Shown one piece after another: positions 1 to 9,470 of a DNA stretch of 64,000 nucleotides (the stretch's first letter is position 1; each line of letters opens with the position of its first letter). The translations under genes were made by a program, and so were the position numbers. The DNA comes from Turnera subulata (Eukaryota; Streptophyta; Magnoliopsida; Malpighiales; Passifloraceae), in NCBI GenBank assembly GCA_028386065.3, contig JAKUCV010001067.1, forward strand, positions 62,001 to 126,000, read 5' to 3'. Below the pieces are notes generated by a model. The model did no database searches. It saw only the letters and a list, made by a program, of their open reading frames with translations, and was not told the DNA's origin.

Positions 1-74
1 GAAAATCTTCCCCAATTTTATAACAAAATTCAAGCCCAAACCTAGTTGTTGTCTAGAATGCATTGCCAACATAA

Positions 75-1028
75 TTAATTATATGTGGCTGAGCAGGTTA
101 CCTCTTGCAACATAACCCAAAAACAGGTGGAGTCCCCATCCACACTACCACTAGGATACTGCATAGTTACATTTCGCAGTTCCAAATCCCAAACATATAT
201 GATGCTATTATGTGGGTCGAGATAGTAGATAGAATTCTCTTTGATTGTCGGTTCGGATGCAGAACAAAAGGTACCACCACTAGCAAAACAAACGGGATTA
301 TCATCACTAGCAACACTACTGTAGTTGTGGAGAAAAATGGCTTGTGTTCCCAAGTCTTCTACTTTGACCCATTCCAACATACTATTGGATAAGCGCACCT
401 TGTAAATTAGAAAATCAAACCTCTCAGGGCCCTCAAAATTAGACAAATAAAGTGCATAAACCAAAAAAATTTCACCAGAAGATTCAATTATATATTCCAA
501 CCAGTGATAGCAGAGATAGCCCATTAACTCCGGCATTTGTGAATTCGTCATCAACTGAACTGTTGCTCCCTCCAAAATTTCAAGAATACAAAAATATATG
601 TTCCCTCCTGTATAATTGTAACCATATATCTTCCGTCCAGTGGCCATTTTTGGCAAAAAACTCCCAGCCTCAAAATTCTCCTCCAAAGTTGTATAATCTA
701 CCTTGACAAACTCATCATCACCCAACTTGCAAAACATCATACATCCCTTGTCATTGTCGATAAATATTACGTGACAGTTAGAATCAGAGGGAGATGCTGA
801 AACAAGGCATTCTTTGCAACAGAAATCCAGAATAGGAGGAAGCTGAATCCTCCGCCCTGTTGCAACGTCCAGAACAAAGTACTGGGCATTATTTGAGGCG
901 GAGGCGACATCTTCTTCTTTCACCACTAAACATCCATAAGAAGAAGCGCATATGGATTTGTTTTGCATCTCCATGGGAACGATTCTACTAACTCTTGATC
1001 GTATGCTAGAAAGAATTGGCCTTGACAT
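75..1028 (-). CDS. DUF295 (KIB1-4 beta-propeller) domain protein, F-box family relative
   Basis: A single open exon of 317 codons. The protein has the look of the plant DUF295 family: an N-terminal stretch about a stored 'colour and fact' segment (SYGCLVVKEED, then FVLDVATGRRIQLPP near residues 50-65), a central IYGYNYTGG/ILE region, a FLIYKVRLSN...EWVKVEDLG block (about 205-225) and a C-terminal NSIYYLDPH...VWDLE block (about 265-285). Family members usually carry an F-box at the N terminus and act as substrate adaptors of SCF ubiquitin ligases or as kinase inhibitors (KIB1); no F-box is visible here, and an in-frame stop lies eight codons upstream of the chosen ATG. The gene may therefore be N-terminally truncated or have an unseen upstream exon. 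The family call is from pattern recognition; the partner and role are unknown. Confidence 0.65.
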   Translation of the reverse strand: MSRPILSSIRSRVSRIVPMEMQNKSICASSYGCLVVKEEDVASASNNAQYFVLDVATGRRIQLPPILDFCCKECLVSASPSDSNCHVIFIDNDKGCMMFCKLGDDEFVKVDYTTLEENFEAGSFLPKMATGRKIYGYNYTGGNIYFCILEILEGATVQLMTNSQMPELMGYLCYHWLEYIIESSGEIFLVYALYLSNFEGPERFDFLIYKVRLSNSMLEWVKVEDLGTQAIFLHNYSSVASDDNPVCFASGGTFCSASEPTIKENSIYYLDPHNSIIYVWDLELRNVTMQYPSGSVDGDSTCFWVMLQEVTCSATYN

Positions 1029-1684
1029 ATGCTCCCCGCCATAGCAAATAAGCTAAGGATGTCGTGGCCTAGAGTTTGATACAAGAGAAGAACAAGAAGA
1101 GAGCTTTGAAGATTGGAACTTGGGAATCAACGAGAGAATGGAGGAGGATCCGATTACCCAGATTAGGGAAATGAGCTTTTTTAATAAAGTTTAAAACTTT
1201 ACCAGGAAGAAAAAGACACAAGAAACCTGCATCAAGGAACTAATAGCACAGGTTAAGTTCATTGACGAGGGGAGTTGAAAACTGAAAAAAAGTAAGGGAA
1301 GGATAACGCTTAGATCTAAATATCTACAAAAATGAGAGCGAAAAATGGAAACTTTATGGATTTTAAATGGGAGATGTAATGATTAATGATAGATAGATAG
1401 ATAGTTCTGGTAACTGATGAGAGACGAAATCTAGAGATAGATTTTGGGTTTGGAGAGAGAGATGAAGGAGAAGAAATCAAGCAACTGTGTAAGAATTTTT
1501 TTGGAAATATTAATGCTTGTGTTTAGAAGCAGAGATGTCCATAAGTTATTTAAATTTAGATTAATAATATCATTTTAAAAATAATTTATATTATGTTTTA
1601 TTATTTCAAAATTAGGCTAAGTGTATATAAATTAACCAAAATACATGTTATAATTAAAAATATTAAAATTTAGTATCAAAAAAA
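1029..1684. other. Upstream region of the DUF295 gene; no gene seen
   Basis: About 650 bases without a supportable ORF. The first 450 bases are purine-rich and could hold the promoter and 5' leader of the minus-strand DUF295 gene. A short GATA run (five copies of gata/taga near 1387-1403) is a small microsatellite. The rest is AT-rich. Confidence 0.4.
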
Positions 1685-1958
1685 TTAAAATTGTTTTTGG
1701 GTCATTCGGGTGGGCGGAACCGGTCGGGTGGATCCTGGTTTGGTTTTGGTTTTTCCTGACATGTCTGTCCCACAATAGTTGACGTGGCGCCGGAAAACTT
1801 GCCACGTCAACAATTTTCACCGGATTCTGGCGAGAGGGACCAAAACAAGCTAATTAGGTTCAACACAGGGATGAAAAAAGGCCAAAATCCTACACGAGGA
1901 TGAATTCCAACTTTGAGGCCTTACACAGGGACCAAAAAATGCTTTAATCCGTTTATTT
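1685..1958. repeat. Solitary TIR-like repeat arm (relative of the 3.7-4.6 kb element)
   Basis: The segment ends in 'cacagggatgaaaa', 'acacgaggatgaatt' and 'cacagggaccaaaaa' phrases, the same dispersed-repeat vocabulary found in the terminal arms of the element at 3652-4603 (there 'aacacagggatgaaac'). No matching opposite arm is seen to its left, so this reads as half of a decayed foldback or Mutator-like element. The assignment is inference. Confidence 0.35.
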
Positions 1959-2316
1959 TATTAGCCTGATCCATTAGGGCTATTCATTCCATTCACTCCA
2001 AACTAGGACCAGGCCCAGGCCTATGATGTAGGCCCAAAAGGCTAAGAAGGGAGTTGAATTAGCCTCTAACAGAAATTTGTACTTTAATTCAAACTAAAAT
2101 TTTTACTCTAAACCAGACAAGATTTGTATATGAGTAGAAACCAAATTATGGGTAAACAAAGTAATATGGACGAAAATTAGAAGCACCACACACACAAGAA
2201 GCAACACAAGTATTTAGAGTGATTCTCTCTAAATCCTATGGGTACATCCACTACTCAAGGCTTCCCCTTGAGATTTCCAAAATCCACTATATGACTTCTT
2301 CCAAGGTGAAGCCCAA

Positions 2317-2545
2317 TCTTTTACAACCAAGCTTTTTCAAAGGATCAAACTCAAACCTTTTACAACCAAGCTTTTTCAAAGGATCAAGCTCAAACCTTTA
2401 CAAGAGTTTCCCAAAGCTCACTCTCTAACCTATCCAAGAGTTTTCAAAAGCTCACTCTCTAACCTATACAAGAGTTTTCAAAGGCTCACTCTCTAACCTA
2501 TACCCAAAGCTTTTTCAAAGACTCAAGCTTCAAACCTATTCCCCT
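2317..2545. repeat. Short tandem repeats, 39-bp and 34-bp units
   Basis: Two near-identical 39-bp units (2318-2356 and 2357-2394, beginning cttttacaaccaagc) are followed by three 34-bp units (about 2402-2503, beginning aagagtttt and ending ctctctaacctat) and a partial fourth. The 'caaagctcactctctaacc' unit looks like repetitive DNA, not coding sequence, although a short frame runs through it at 2219-2428. The surrounding 1960-3640 has no recognisable gene. Confidence 0.75.
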
Positions 2546-3642
2546 TAAGTAAAATTTCCTAATCCTACTCAAGGTGTATTTTTCTAACAACCCAAAGAGT
2601 GACTCACTCTTTGTGAATACAATTAAACCCCAAAGATTTTCCAAAGGTGTATAGTTCAATGAAGAAAGCAAAGCTCAAACTCTCATAAGTCTCAATACTC
2701 TAATTGGCTTTCTTGACCTTGCAAATGCAGAGAGAGTGTGCTTTTATACTCAGCTTGGCCCTCCTAAGTGCTTGCAACGGCTATATTATGAAGAGGACAA
2801 ACAATGCTGAATTTTCGGAAGATTTGGTGTGGGCTGGTATACAAATCTTCCCCTGCAACCTTTCTTCAATAAATTAGTGTGGCGGCTTCTTTTCTATCCT
2901 TCCAGCAACTTAAGCAAATATCTATTGGCTTCCAAATAAGACAATAAAACGGCTCTTTGTATGTGAGTTGGATGGATTTGAGAGGATATCAACAACCCCT
3001 AGTAACCCTCAACCAATCCTCTTCCAACATCTTCTAGGGACCTCTCAGGCAATAGCTGGCTTCAAATGAGGACAAGAAAAACGTCTCTTTTTCTTGTGGA
3101 TAAGTAGGTTTGGAAAGAGACCAACACACCTCCAATCCGTCTTGACCAACACACATCCCTCAAGTTGATACTTTGGCATTTATTCCAACGTTCACAAGCT
3201 GCTCCTTTAAGCTTCAACGGCTAGATATCTAATTGGCAAAGAAAGCAAGATAAAAAAAGAGAGGAAAACAAGTTGAAGAGTTCTTTCAAAAGTGATTAAA
3301 GCACACGCATCAGGAACAAGTATTCTGGAGATGAAGACAAACTCTCAAGACCACTTTCTTTCTTATTCAAAAAGCCAAACGTCTGCTACTTTTAAAATGA
3401 AACACACCATTTCAAATAAAGTGTGTGAAATAGGAGTTGTGGGCTAAAAAAGAAAAGATGGGCTGCAACATCATTCCTTTGAAAATCAAAGAAGACCATG
3501 GACTGAACATACATGGTTTAGATACTTGGGCCTTAATTATAATTTTTGGAGCCCAAATGTTTGGAACAGATTTTGTTTTTAAATTGAGCTTGGTATATGC
3601 CTAATGAAATACGACACATCAAAAAATCTATAAGTCCATCCA
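2546..3642. other. Non-coding, repeat-like intergenic DNA
   Basis: No ORF of note on either strand. Moderately AT-rich text with recurring 'caaagctcaaactctc' and 'ggcttc...aat(g/a)agga(c)aa' phrases that continue the style of the preceding tandem repeats, so probably decayed transposon sequence. I see nothing functional in it. Confidence 0.4.
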
Positions 3643-3651
3643 AATGTAAAA

Positions 3652-4603
3652 AGAAATTAATGTCACGTTTCATCCCTGTGTTGCCCCCTCGAATTGAAAT
3701 TCATCCCTGTGTTGAGTTTTGATTGGTTTTGATCCCTCAGTTGGTCAATCTTTTAAGGTTTTAATCCTTTTTACCGATTTTACCCCTAAATTCAGTACTT
3801 TACTATTCAAACTAGTTTATCCACCCAAAATTCGACCCAACTAACCGACCCAACCCGGAACCCTATTAAAAAATCTCCAATAAATATATAACTCTACCTC
3901 CCAATATCAAAATTTTGGAAGTCATTAAAAAAAGTACAAAAAAAATTAAAAATTTTTAAAAAATAAAAAATCATAAAGTAAATTATTTTTTAGTTTAAAA
4001 TTTTTTAAAAAAATATAATTTTTTCTGGACGTGTGGAGAAAAAAGGAGGAAAAAGAAAAAAGAACAAAAGTAGATAAAAAAAATTTAAACTTTCGAATTT
4101 TTAAATTAAAAAAAATTAAATTATGATTTATAATATTTTTAAATTTTAAAATTTTTGGTGTTGAGGGGGGAGGAGGAGGAGGACAAGAAGAAGAAAGAAA
4201 AAATAAAATGAAAAAAGAAAAAACATATGGAGAAGAAAGGTTCAAATTTTTAAATTTTTAAAATTAAAAAATAATTTGATTTATAATTTTTTAATTTTTA
4301 AAAAATTTTTATAAAATAATTTGTATTTTTTTATGATTTTAAAATTTTTGATGTTGGGAGTAGAGTTATTTGTTTATTGGACATTTTTTAATAGGATTCT
4401 GGGTTAGGTCGGTTAGTTAGGTCGAATTTCGGGTGGGTAAACTGGTTTGAACAACAAAGTGCTGAATTTAGGTGTAAAATCGGTAAAAAAGACTAAAACC
4501 TTAAAAAATTGACAAACTGAGGGTTCAAAACCAATCAAAACTCAACACAAGGATGAATTTCAATTCGAGGAGGCAACACAGGGATGAAACGTGATATTAA
4601 TCC
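3652..4603. mobile_element. Long-TIR (Mutator-like or foldback) non-autonomous element with 9-bp TSD
   Basis: The left arm (3652 to about 3885) and the right arm (about 4375 to 4603) are inverted copies of each other over roughly 230 bases; both outer ends read attaat(g/a)tcacgtttcatccctg on their own strand. The element is bracketed by the direct repeat AATGTAAAA at 3643-3651 and 4604-4612, a 9-bp target duplication as made by Mutator-like transposases. The core (about 3890-4370) is extremely AT-rich with purine runs and encodes nothing credible, so the element is non-autonomous. Arms and duplication are seen directly; the superfamily is inferred from TIR length and duplication size. Confidence 0.75.
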
Positions 4604-4631
4604 AATGTAAAACATGGGCATCAACACATGA

Positions 4632-4768
4632 AACAACCCTAATACCCTAATATTTATAACAGCTTGTATCGCCACTCACCACCCACACTCAACACACCAC
4701 TTTTGCTGACAAAAAAAAAACACACCACTTCGTAACAGCTTATCACCACCCACACTCAACACACCAAT
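4632..4768 (+). promoter_or_regulatory. Probable core promoter and leader of the small CxxC gene
   Basis: A TATA-like 'tatttataa' (4651-4659) follows two 'accctaata' phrases. Downstream lies an imperfect direct repeat of the leader: 'cacccacactcaacacacca' ends both at about 4701 and at about 4766. Spacing to the ATGs at 4769 and 4851 fits a short plant leader. Assignment by position and motif only. Confidence 0.35.
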
Positions 4769-4931
4769 ATGGGCAGATGCACGCACTGCAAAGCCCCTCT
4801 CTCCGGCCCCAACTCCGGCCCCAAACAAAATGATCTGTAATTCATGCAGCATGGGCAGATGCACGCACTGCAAAGCCCCTCTCTCCGGCCCCAACTCCGG
4901 CCCCAACAAAATGATCTGTAATTCATGCAGC
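4769..4931 (+). repeat. 82-bp tandem duplication of the first coding segment; upstream copy forms a 23-codon uORF
   Basis: Copy 1 (4769-4850) and copy 2 (4851-4931) are the same from 'atgggcagatgc' to 'ttcatgcagc', apart from one extra A in copy 1 (aaacaaaa against aacaaaa). That single base throws copy 1 out of frame, so its ATG at 4769 opens only a 23-codon frame ending at 4840. It would act as an upstream ORF before the ATG at 4851. A frame-compatible ATG also exists at 4830. Confidence 0.8.
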
Positions 4932-7900
4932 AAGAATGGAAATGGCAGGAATGCGATCAAGGTCAAGGCCACGGAAGAAAATCAGAAGGTAGATCTATTA
5001 AATCTGTATTTAATCTATTAAAATAATTTGTTCTTCCTAGTTTTAAATACATTTTTTATCGCTTTATTGCTTTGCCCGATAAATTCGCGTTTCCAAACCG
5101 TTAGATCTGACATTTTACTGCTTTTCCATATAGATAAGGGTTTCAAAATACCCCCCTTTTGAATTCTTCACACTGAAAAAGTAAGAAAAAACTGAAAGCC
5201 CCATCCCCCTAGAGATAAAAAGAAAAGAAACAGAAAAGAACGAGCGACACCATTTCCCGTCTCCACCACCATCTCCGGCGAGGCCAAGCATGGCATGAGG
5301 AGATAAACCTCTCCCTGTGTGACGCCTCGCAACTAGACCCATCTACCGAGCCTCCACAGCGACGGTCTTGCAGTACCAGACCGACTTTGAAGACGAGTGA
5401 GCCCCCACGCGCCGCGCCTCCGTCGCGCGTGCCACCCTCTGTCACCAACACTCCGGTCGTCGCAGCCATGGACGGGCCACCGGAGGGCATGGAGACCGAT
5501 GGCGACAGCGACTCCAACACTGCCGACCACTAGATCTCCGACAAAAGCCCTGTCCAACGGAGATGCTCCCGATCGCGAGACCGTGGAGCTGCTCCCCCCA
5601 CCACAGTTGACCGACGGCAACCGTCGCCTCCTCCTCGGGCGACGCTACAGCAGACATCCCCTTCCCCGGCGACACCCACTCTCTCCACCGTCACCTCTTT
5701 GCGGGCAGGGGAGGACTCCACCGTAGCCATGAACGATGGGGCTCGAGCTCCACCGGCACAAGCGGCGGCGCCACCTCCTACCTCTGAGACAGCAATATCC
5801 GACTCCACCCGCACGCCACCACTACCCCCGCTGGCCAACCAATCTCCCGGAGGTGTGGATACCGTTGTCTCCATGCAGGTCGAACGTCCCTCCTATCGAG
5901 ACTCTCTCTTTGCCGGGGAAAATCATCTTTACCAGGGGGATCCTTGGGAAGCCGAAGGCGAAGCCGAATTTGAGGATGGCGATTTGTTCGTTTCACATAC
6001 AAACGGAGTGGCAAATCTAGAATTATCCGACCCATTCAAAGCTCGCCTGGATAAGCCATGGGAAAATGCTGTGATAGTCAAATTGTTTGGACGCCCTATT
6101 GGTTTCAAAGCATCGCATACTAAGTTGCAGGCTCTTTGGAAACCAACTGGATCGTTCAAGATCGTAGACCTTGAAAATAACTTCTATGTGGTGCGGTTCT
6201 GGGAAGGAACGGACTACATTCACGCCTTAACCGATGGGCCCTGGCTCATATACGGCAATGTGCTTAGTGTCCAACCTTGGACACCCAACTTCCGTGCATC
6301 CACCAGCAAGATTGAATCGATAGTGACGTGGATCCAATTTCCTGACTTCCCCACCAACCGCTACCACTCCAGGATTCTCCGACAACTAGGTAACATGGTG
6401 GGGAGAACCATCCGACTCGACGGTAACTCCTCTAATCCCAGTAGAGCAAAATTTGCTAGAATTGCTGTCTGTCTTGATTTGACAAAGCCACTGTCGGGTA
6501 CAGTACACCTTGAAGGAGAACCCTTAAAGGTAAGCTATGTAGGCTTGCCTGATATCTGTTATGTGTGTGGGAAACTTGATCATAATGTGTTAGCGTGCCC
6601 AGATGTTCCGTACTCACAGCATGAGGCACTAGCGCCACCATCTACAGCCTCGATGGCACCTGAAAGGCCAGCTGCCACGTCCTGCAGTGGTCGGGGTGAT
6701 TGGATGAATGCACCAAGAATTTCTAGGCGTCCAACCCAACGTCAAGTCACTAGCACTCAGATTCCCCCAATGCCTCACAACCCTAGCCATCCATCCAACC
6801 GATTTCATCTTCTGAGTAATGCTTGGCCTGAGGACCGTGAGCCGGCCATCCTCCCCATCTCTGATGCACCTCCCCTACCGACATCAACCTTAAATAATGT
6901 TCTGCCAGTGGCGACTCCAACCCCGGACCCTCCCCCACTGCCACCACATCCCACTGAGAACCAACCCCCTCCTGAACAACCCTCTGCCTTACCTACACTT
7001 CAAGACTTTCTCGGGCAAGGGTCCATTAAGAAATCCAAAAGCAAACTTCACAACCGCCTTCAGAAACAATCCACGAAAAAATCTTAACCAGTGAAAATCC
7101 CCAAACTCACACAGGAGATTCCCAAAAGACAAACCCTTAGAGATGTATCCAATGCCCAACCCCACTCGTCTACTCATGATATGTCCCTGACTCACACTGG
7201 ACCTATTCCATCTCCAGCCACTACCTTAGCCGATTACCCAATTGTTTCCTCGAATTTCAACCCCACCGTCCCCCTCCCCCGACCTCGCAAATCCCAGAAC
7301 CATACAGCTGTGGTCTTGGGAGAAGAGTGCCACCGTATGATTTTCTCTCCCGGAGCTTCCAGCTCCAGTATGGACGTGGATCGGCAGACGGTTCCTCCCC
7401 AACCTCATTGACCGATCTACTCTCCCAGACTTGGATGGTATCCGGACCAATTACACCTCAGCTAATTTTCCTAAGCCTAGTTCAGATTTTTATATGTTCG
7501 AGACTTTGATCCCTTATCATGTATCGTCCTATTACGTCTACCATGTTCTCTTGTATAAAATAGAAATCGAATTGAACTACCGACTTCTAATCATGTATTG
7601 AGCTCACATATATTTTTAATATACTTCCCGGTTTAGACCCAAAAAAAAATACCCCCCTTTTGTTCCTACCCTTAGATCTGCATGCATTTAATCTATTAAA
7701 ATAATCTGTTATTCCTAGTTATCCGCCGCCCATTTATTCCTTTCCAAGGTTTAGATCTATCAAACAATTTATTTACTTACTTTTATTCTCTACCCAATCT
7801 ACAGTTCCTAAAATTTACTTTCAATTCACGTTACTTTTCCGCCACCGCCAAAAGCAGCAGCAGCAGCACCACCACCACCACTGGATCGGCAGCGTGCGAG

Positions 7901-8132
7901 GTAAGAAAAAATGCAAGAAACTTAGTCAACCTAAGGTTTAAACTTTATTTAGGAAAAAAATAATGCAATGATCCAAAAACTCTATACAAGAATACGACAT
8001 GCAGTAGTGTCTTTAACACAAAAACAAAATTAAGTTTTGACAAACGGTGTCGTACCACCTAATCTAAAAATAAAAAAATGTCTTAGTCACCCTTTATCTT
8101 TATATTTTGTTGTTCAGGAGGCTGAGGACTGA
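4851..8132 (+). CDS. Small Cys-rich (two CxxC) protein, three predicted exons, LINE in intron 1
   Basis: Predicted exons are 4851-4988, 7805-7900 and 8118-8132, giving 82 residues; all joins are phase 0 with gtagat, gtaaga donors and cag acceptors. The peptide starts MGRCTHCKAPLSGPNSG, has a second pair CNSC about 20 residues later, then a basic stretch, a Ser/Thr run encoded by agc and acc triplets (7851-7881), and ends CEEAED. Two CxxC pairs suggest a small zinc-binding fold, which is inference. I do not recognise the family. The frame stays open through both spliced joins and the intron borders are good, which is the main support. Intron 1 was enlarged by a LINE insertion (5145-7662). Start choice: the ATG at 4851 begins the intact copy of a duplicated segment; ATG 4830 in the same frame would add MICNSCS. 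It could be a pseudogene or a chance assembly of frames. Confidence 0.45.
5145..7662 (+). mobile_element. LINE-A: L1-type LINE carrying ORF1 only, 17-bp target duplication
   Basis: The direct repeat AAAATACCCCCCTTTTG lies at 5145-5161 and 7646-7662 and brackets a 2.48-kb insertion ending in a short A-run (7641-7649). The insert has a GC-rich leader (5162-5728) unlike the AT-rich flanks, one ORF1, and a 3' tail ending 'ttaatatacttcccggttt' plus a few bases. The tail of LINE-C on the other strand (24134-24165) has the same phrase, so it is the family's 3' end. There is no endonuclease or reverse transcriptase. It is therefore an internally deleted, complete-ended copy that would need proteins supplied in trans. 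The long clean duplication points to a fairly recent event. Confidence 0.85.
5729..7087 (+). CDS. LINE ORF1 protein: DUF4283 plus CCHC zinc knuckle
   Basis: From the first ATG of the frame the product is 452 residues. After a Pro-rich N terminus, the DUF4283 block runs from about LSDPFKARLDKPWENAVIVK (near residue 95) through WKPTGSFKIVDLENNFYVV and DGPWLIYGNVLSVQPW to the GNMVGRTIRLDGNS region (near 230). A zinc knuckle follows: C-YV-C-GKLD-H-NVLA-C near 275-290. The C terminus is Pro-rich. ORF1 of plant L1 LINEs binds the element RNA. A TAA at 7085-7087 ends it, but the same frame stays open to 7411, so the stop may be a late nonsense change that shortened a longer tail. The frame is otherwise intact, which is unusual next to the decayed LINE-B and LINE-C copies. 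Confidence 0.8.
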   Translation: MNDGARAPPAQAAAPPPTSETAISDSTRTPPLPPLANQSPGGVDTVVSMQVERPSYRDSLFAGENHLYQGDPWEAEGEAEFEDGDLFVSHTNGVANLELSDPFKARLDKPWENAVIVKLFGRPIGFKASHTKLQALWKPTGSFKIVDLENNFYVVRFWEGTDYIHALTDGPWLIYGNVLSVQPWTPNFRASTSKIESIVTWIQFPDFPTNRYHSRILRQLGNMVGRTIRLDGNSSNPSRAKFARIAVCLDLTKPLSGTVHLEGEPLKVSYVGLPDICYVCGKLDHNVLACPDVPYSQHEALAPPSTASMAPERPAATSCSGRGDWMNAPRISRRPTQRQVTSTQIPPMPHNPSHPSNRFHLLSNAWPEDREPAILPISDAPPLPTSTLNNVLPVATPTPDPPPLPPHPTENQPPPEQPSALPTLQDFLGQGSIKKSKSKLHNRLQKQSTKKS

Positions 8133-8380
8133 GCGCTGAAGGAGGCCGCCGCTGATGAAGACTGCACACAACACGCAATAGTTAGTAATTAAGAAGAACT
8201 AGTAGTTATTAGTGTGATAATCAAGTGTGTGTGTGACAAAGTACTTCTTGACGGGTTTTAAGTATGCTTTAGACAAAGTACTGTGATATGATATGGATTT
8301 CTAAGATCTGGTATGATTTACGGCTGTAATTATATGGATCTACTTGCCTGAGTTAATGTGCTGGTATGATTTACGGTTCC
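8133..8380. other. Short intergenic stretch
   Basis: Possible 3' UTR of the small Cys-rich gene. 'tggtatgatttacgg' occurs twice (about 8310 and 8362). Nothing else is seen. Confidence 0.3.
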
Positions 8381-8575
8381 CTAAGCTTTTGGTGCCTCAT
8401 TGCCTTGAGGATCTCTAAAGTTAGTCAACATCTTCTTTTCTTTAGCTTCTTCAAATAGCTCTTCCGCTACTGCTACTTGCCCGCTGGCTGCCAAGTGACA
8501 GATTAGGGAAGAGTAAATCGAAACATCACCAACCATGACTCGCCAATCCGGCAGGATACTGCAAATTTTATCCAA
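8381..8575 (-). pseudogene. Pentatricopeptide-repeat (PPR) gene fragment
   Basis: The minus strand encodes DKICSILPDWRVMVGDVSIYSSLICHLAASGQVAVAEELFEEAKEKKM and then a short tail before a stop. The portion VSIYSSLICHLAASGQ-VAVAEELFEEAKEKKM is one canonical 35-residue PPR motif. Upstream codons are interrupted by stops, and only about 1.5 repeats remain, so this is a fragment of a P-class PPR gene. PPR proteins bind organellar RNA. It lies 45 bases from the tail of the IRX10-like relic on the same strand, which suggests a chimeric junk assembly rather than a gene. Confidence 0.6.
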
Positions 8576-8639
8576 GTTTGCCTTATTTATATGTAAGGCT
8601 CTTCTTCCACCACCAGAGACCTCACTCTATCAGCGCATG

Positions 8640-9470
8640 GTTGGCTCCTCCTCCTACTGGCCCTTCTGTCCAATTGAATATCTTCTCACCAGGCTTCAAG
8701 TAAACACTCTTGTCGTGTGGCAGTTTACGTGCCAATCCATCCAGTATCTGGTGGAAAGCATCTCCTGGCTGTGCAGGATGCGGGAACAACATTGCCCTTT
8801 CATTGAAGGGTTTGCTAGAAGCCTTTGTTTCCTCAAGATAACTTCCGTTGGTATGGATGTTAGGATTGTGTCCAAGTTGGGCACATCTTTCTCTGCTACA
8901 AAACCCCCATTTCGTCCCATGGGATTGGGTCTGCAAAGGGTAGAACAATATCGTCTGCTCCATTTCCTCCCATGGTATTGGGTCTGCAAAGGGTAGAACA
9001 TTATCGTCTGCTATGATCACAGGAATACACCCGAATACCACTGCTTCAACTAGCCTAGGACTCCATGGAGCCCAACCAAGAGGGCACAAGCAGAAGATAG
9101 CTCTTTGCATGTCCTTATAATATGTTGTTGGATGTTCGGTGGAGATGTCAAAGAGCGGATTGTTCTTAAAATTCTCCCAAACTGCAGCCCTGGCACCTCT
9201 GTCCAATCCAACCAAAGAAACAGAATCAGAAGCAAATATATATATATATACACAACATATACCCCCCAATTCCCTAACAGCTACTAGTCTACTACAGAAA
9301 GCTTTCATATATATAGGAGTAGGATAAAAATGTTGTTGTGTAAGGCCTGCTGTCAAAAGCTAACATGACATACCTAGCATAGTAACCACCTTCTGGATCA
9401 TTGTTCACATCATAGAACAACCCTCGAAAAATAGACAAAGATGGACCGTGGGGTGTCTGGTAGGATCTGG
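8640..9470 (-). pseudogene. IRX10-like glucuronoxylan glycosyltransferase (GT47 exostosin) pseudogene
   Basis: Two exon remnants of the C-terminal half of an IRX10/GUT1-type GT47 enzyme, which in live form elongates the xylan backbone in the Golgi. Upstream exon (about 9470-9374) contains RGLFYDVNNDPEGGYYAR and a gtatgt donor. The next exon (about 9207-8640) has GARAAVWENFKNNPLFDIST, CPLGWAPWSPRLVEAVVFGC, then ends SVYLKPGEKIFNWTEGPVG. A 53-bp direct tandem duplication (8908-8960 and 8961-9013) breaks the frame after LPFADPIPWEE; the continuation DVPNLDTILTSIPTEV is one frame away and the final PHPAQPGDAFHQILDG in another. A further shift lies before RGLFYDV. Intron retention shows it came from genomic DNA, not a retrocopy. 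The N-terminal half is missing. Confidence 0.85.

Noticed and set aside
2219..2428. A 69-codon frame through the short tandem repeats
   Set aside because: Its product merely repeats the 39-bp unit; no homology or gene signals.
3946..4245. A Phe/Ser-rich 99-codon frame
   Set aside because: It lies in the AT-rich, strand-biased core of the long-TIR element and is a composition artefact.
5209..5874. Several overlapping GC-rich frames on both strands
   Set aside because: They sit in the GC-rich LINE-A leader, where stop codons are rare by chance; only the DUF4283 frame has domain support.
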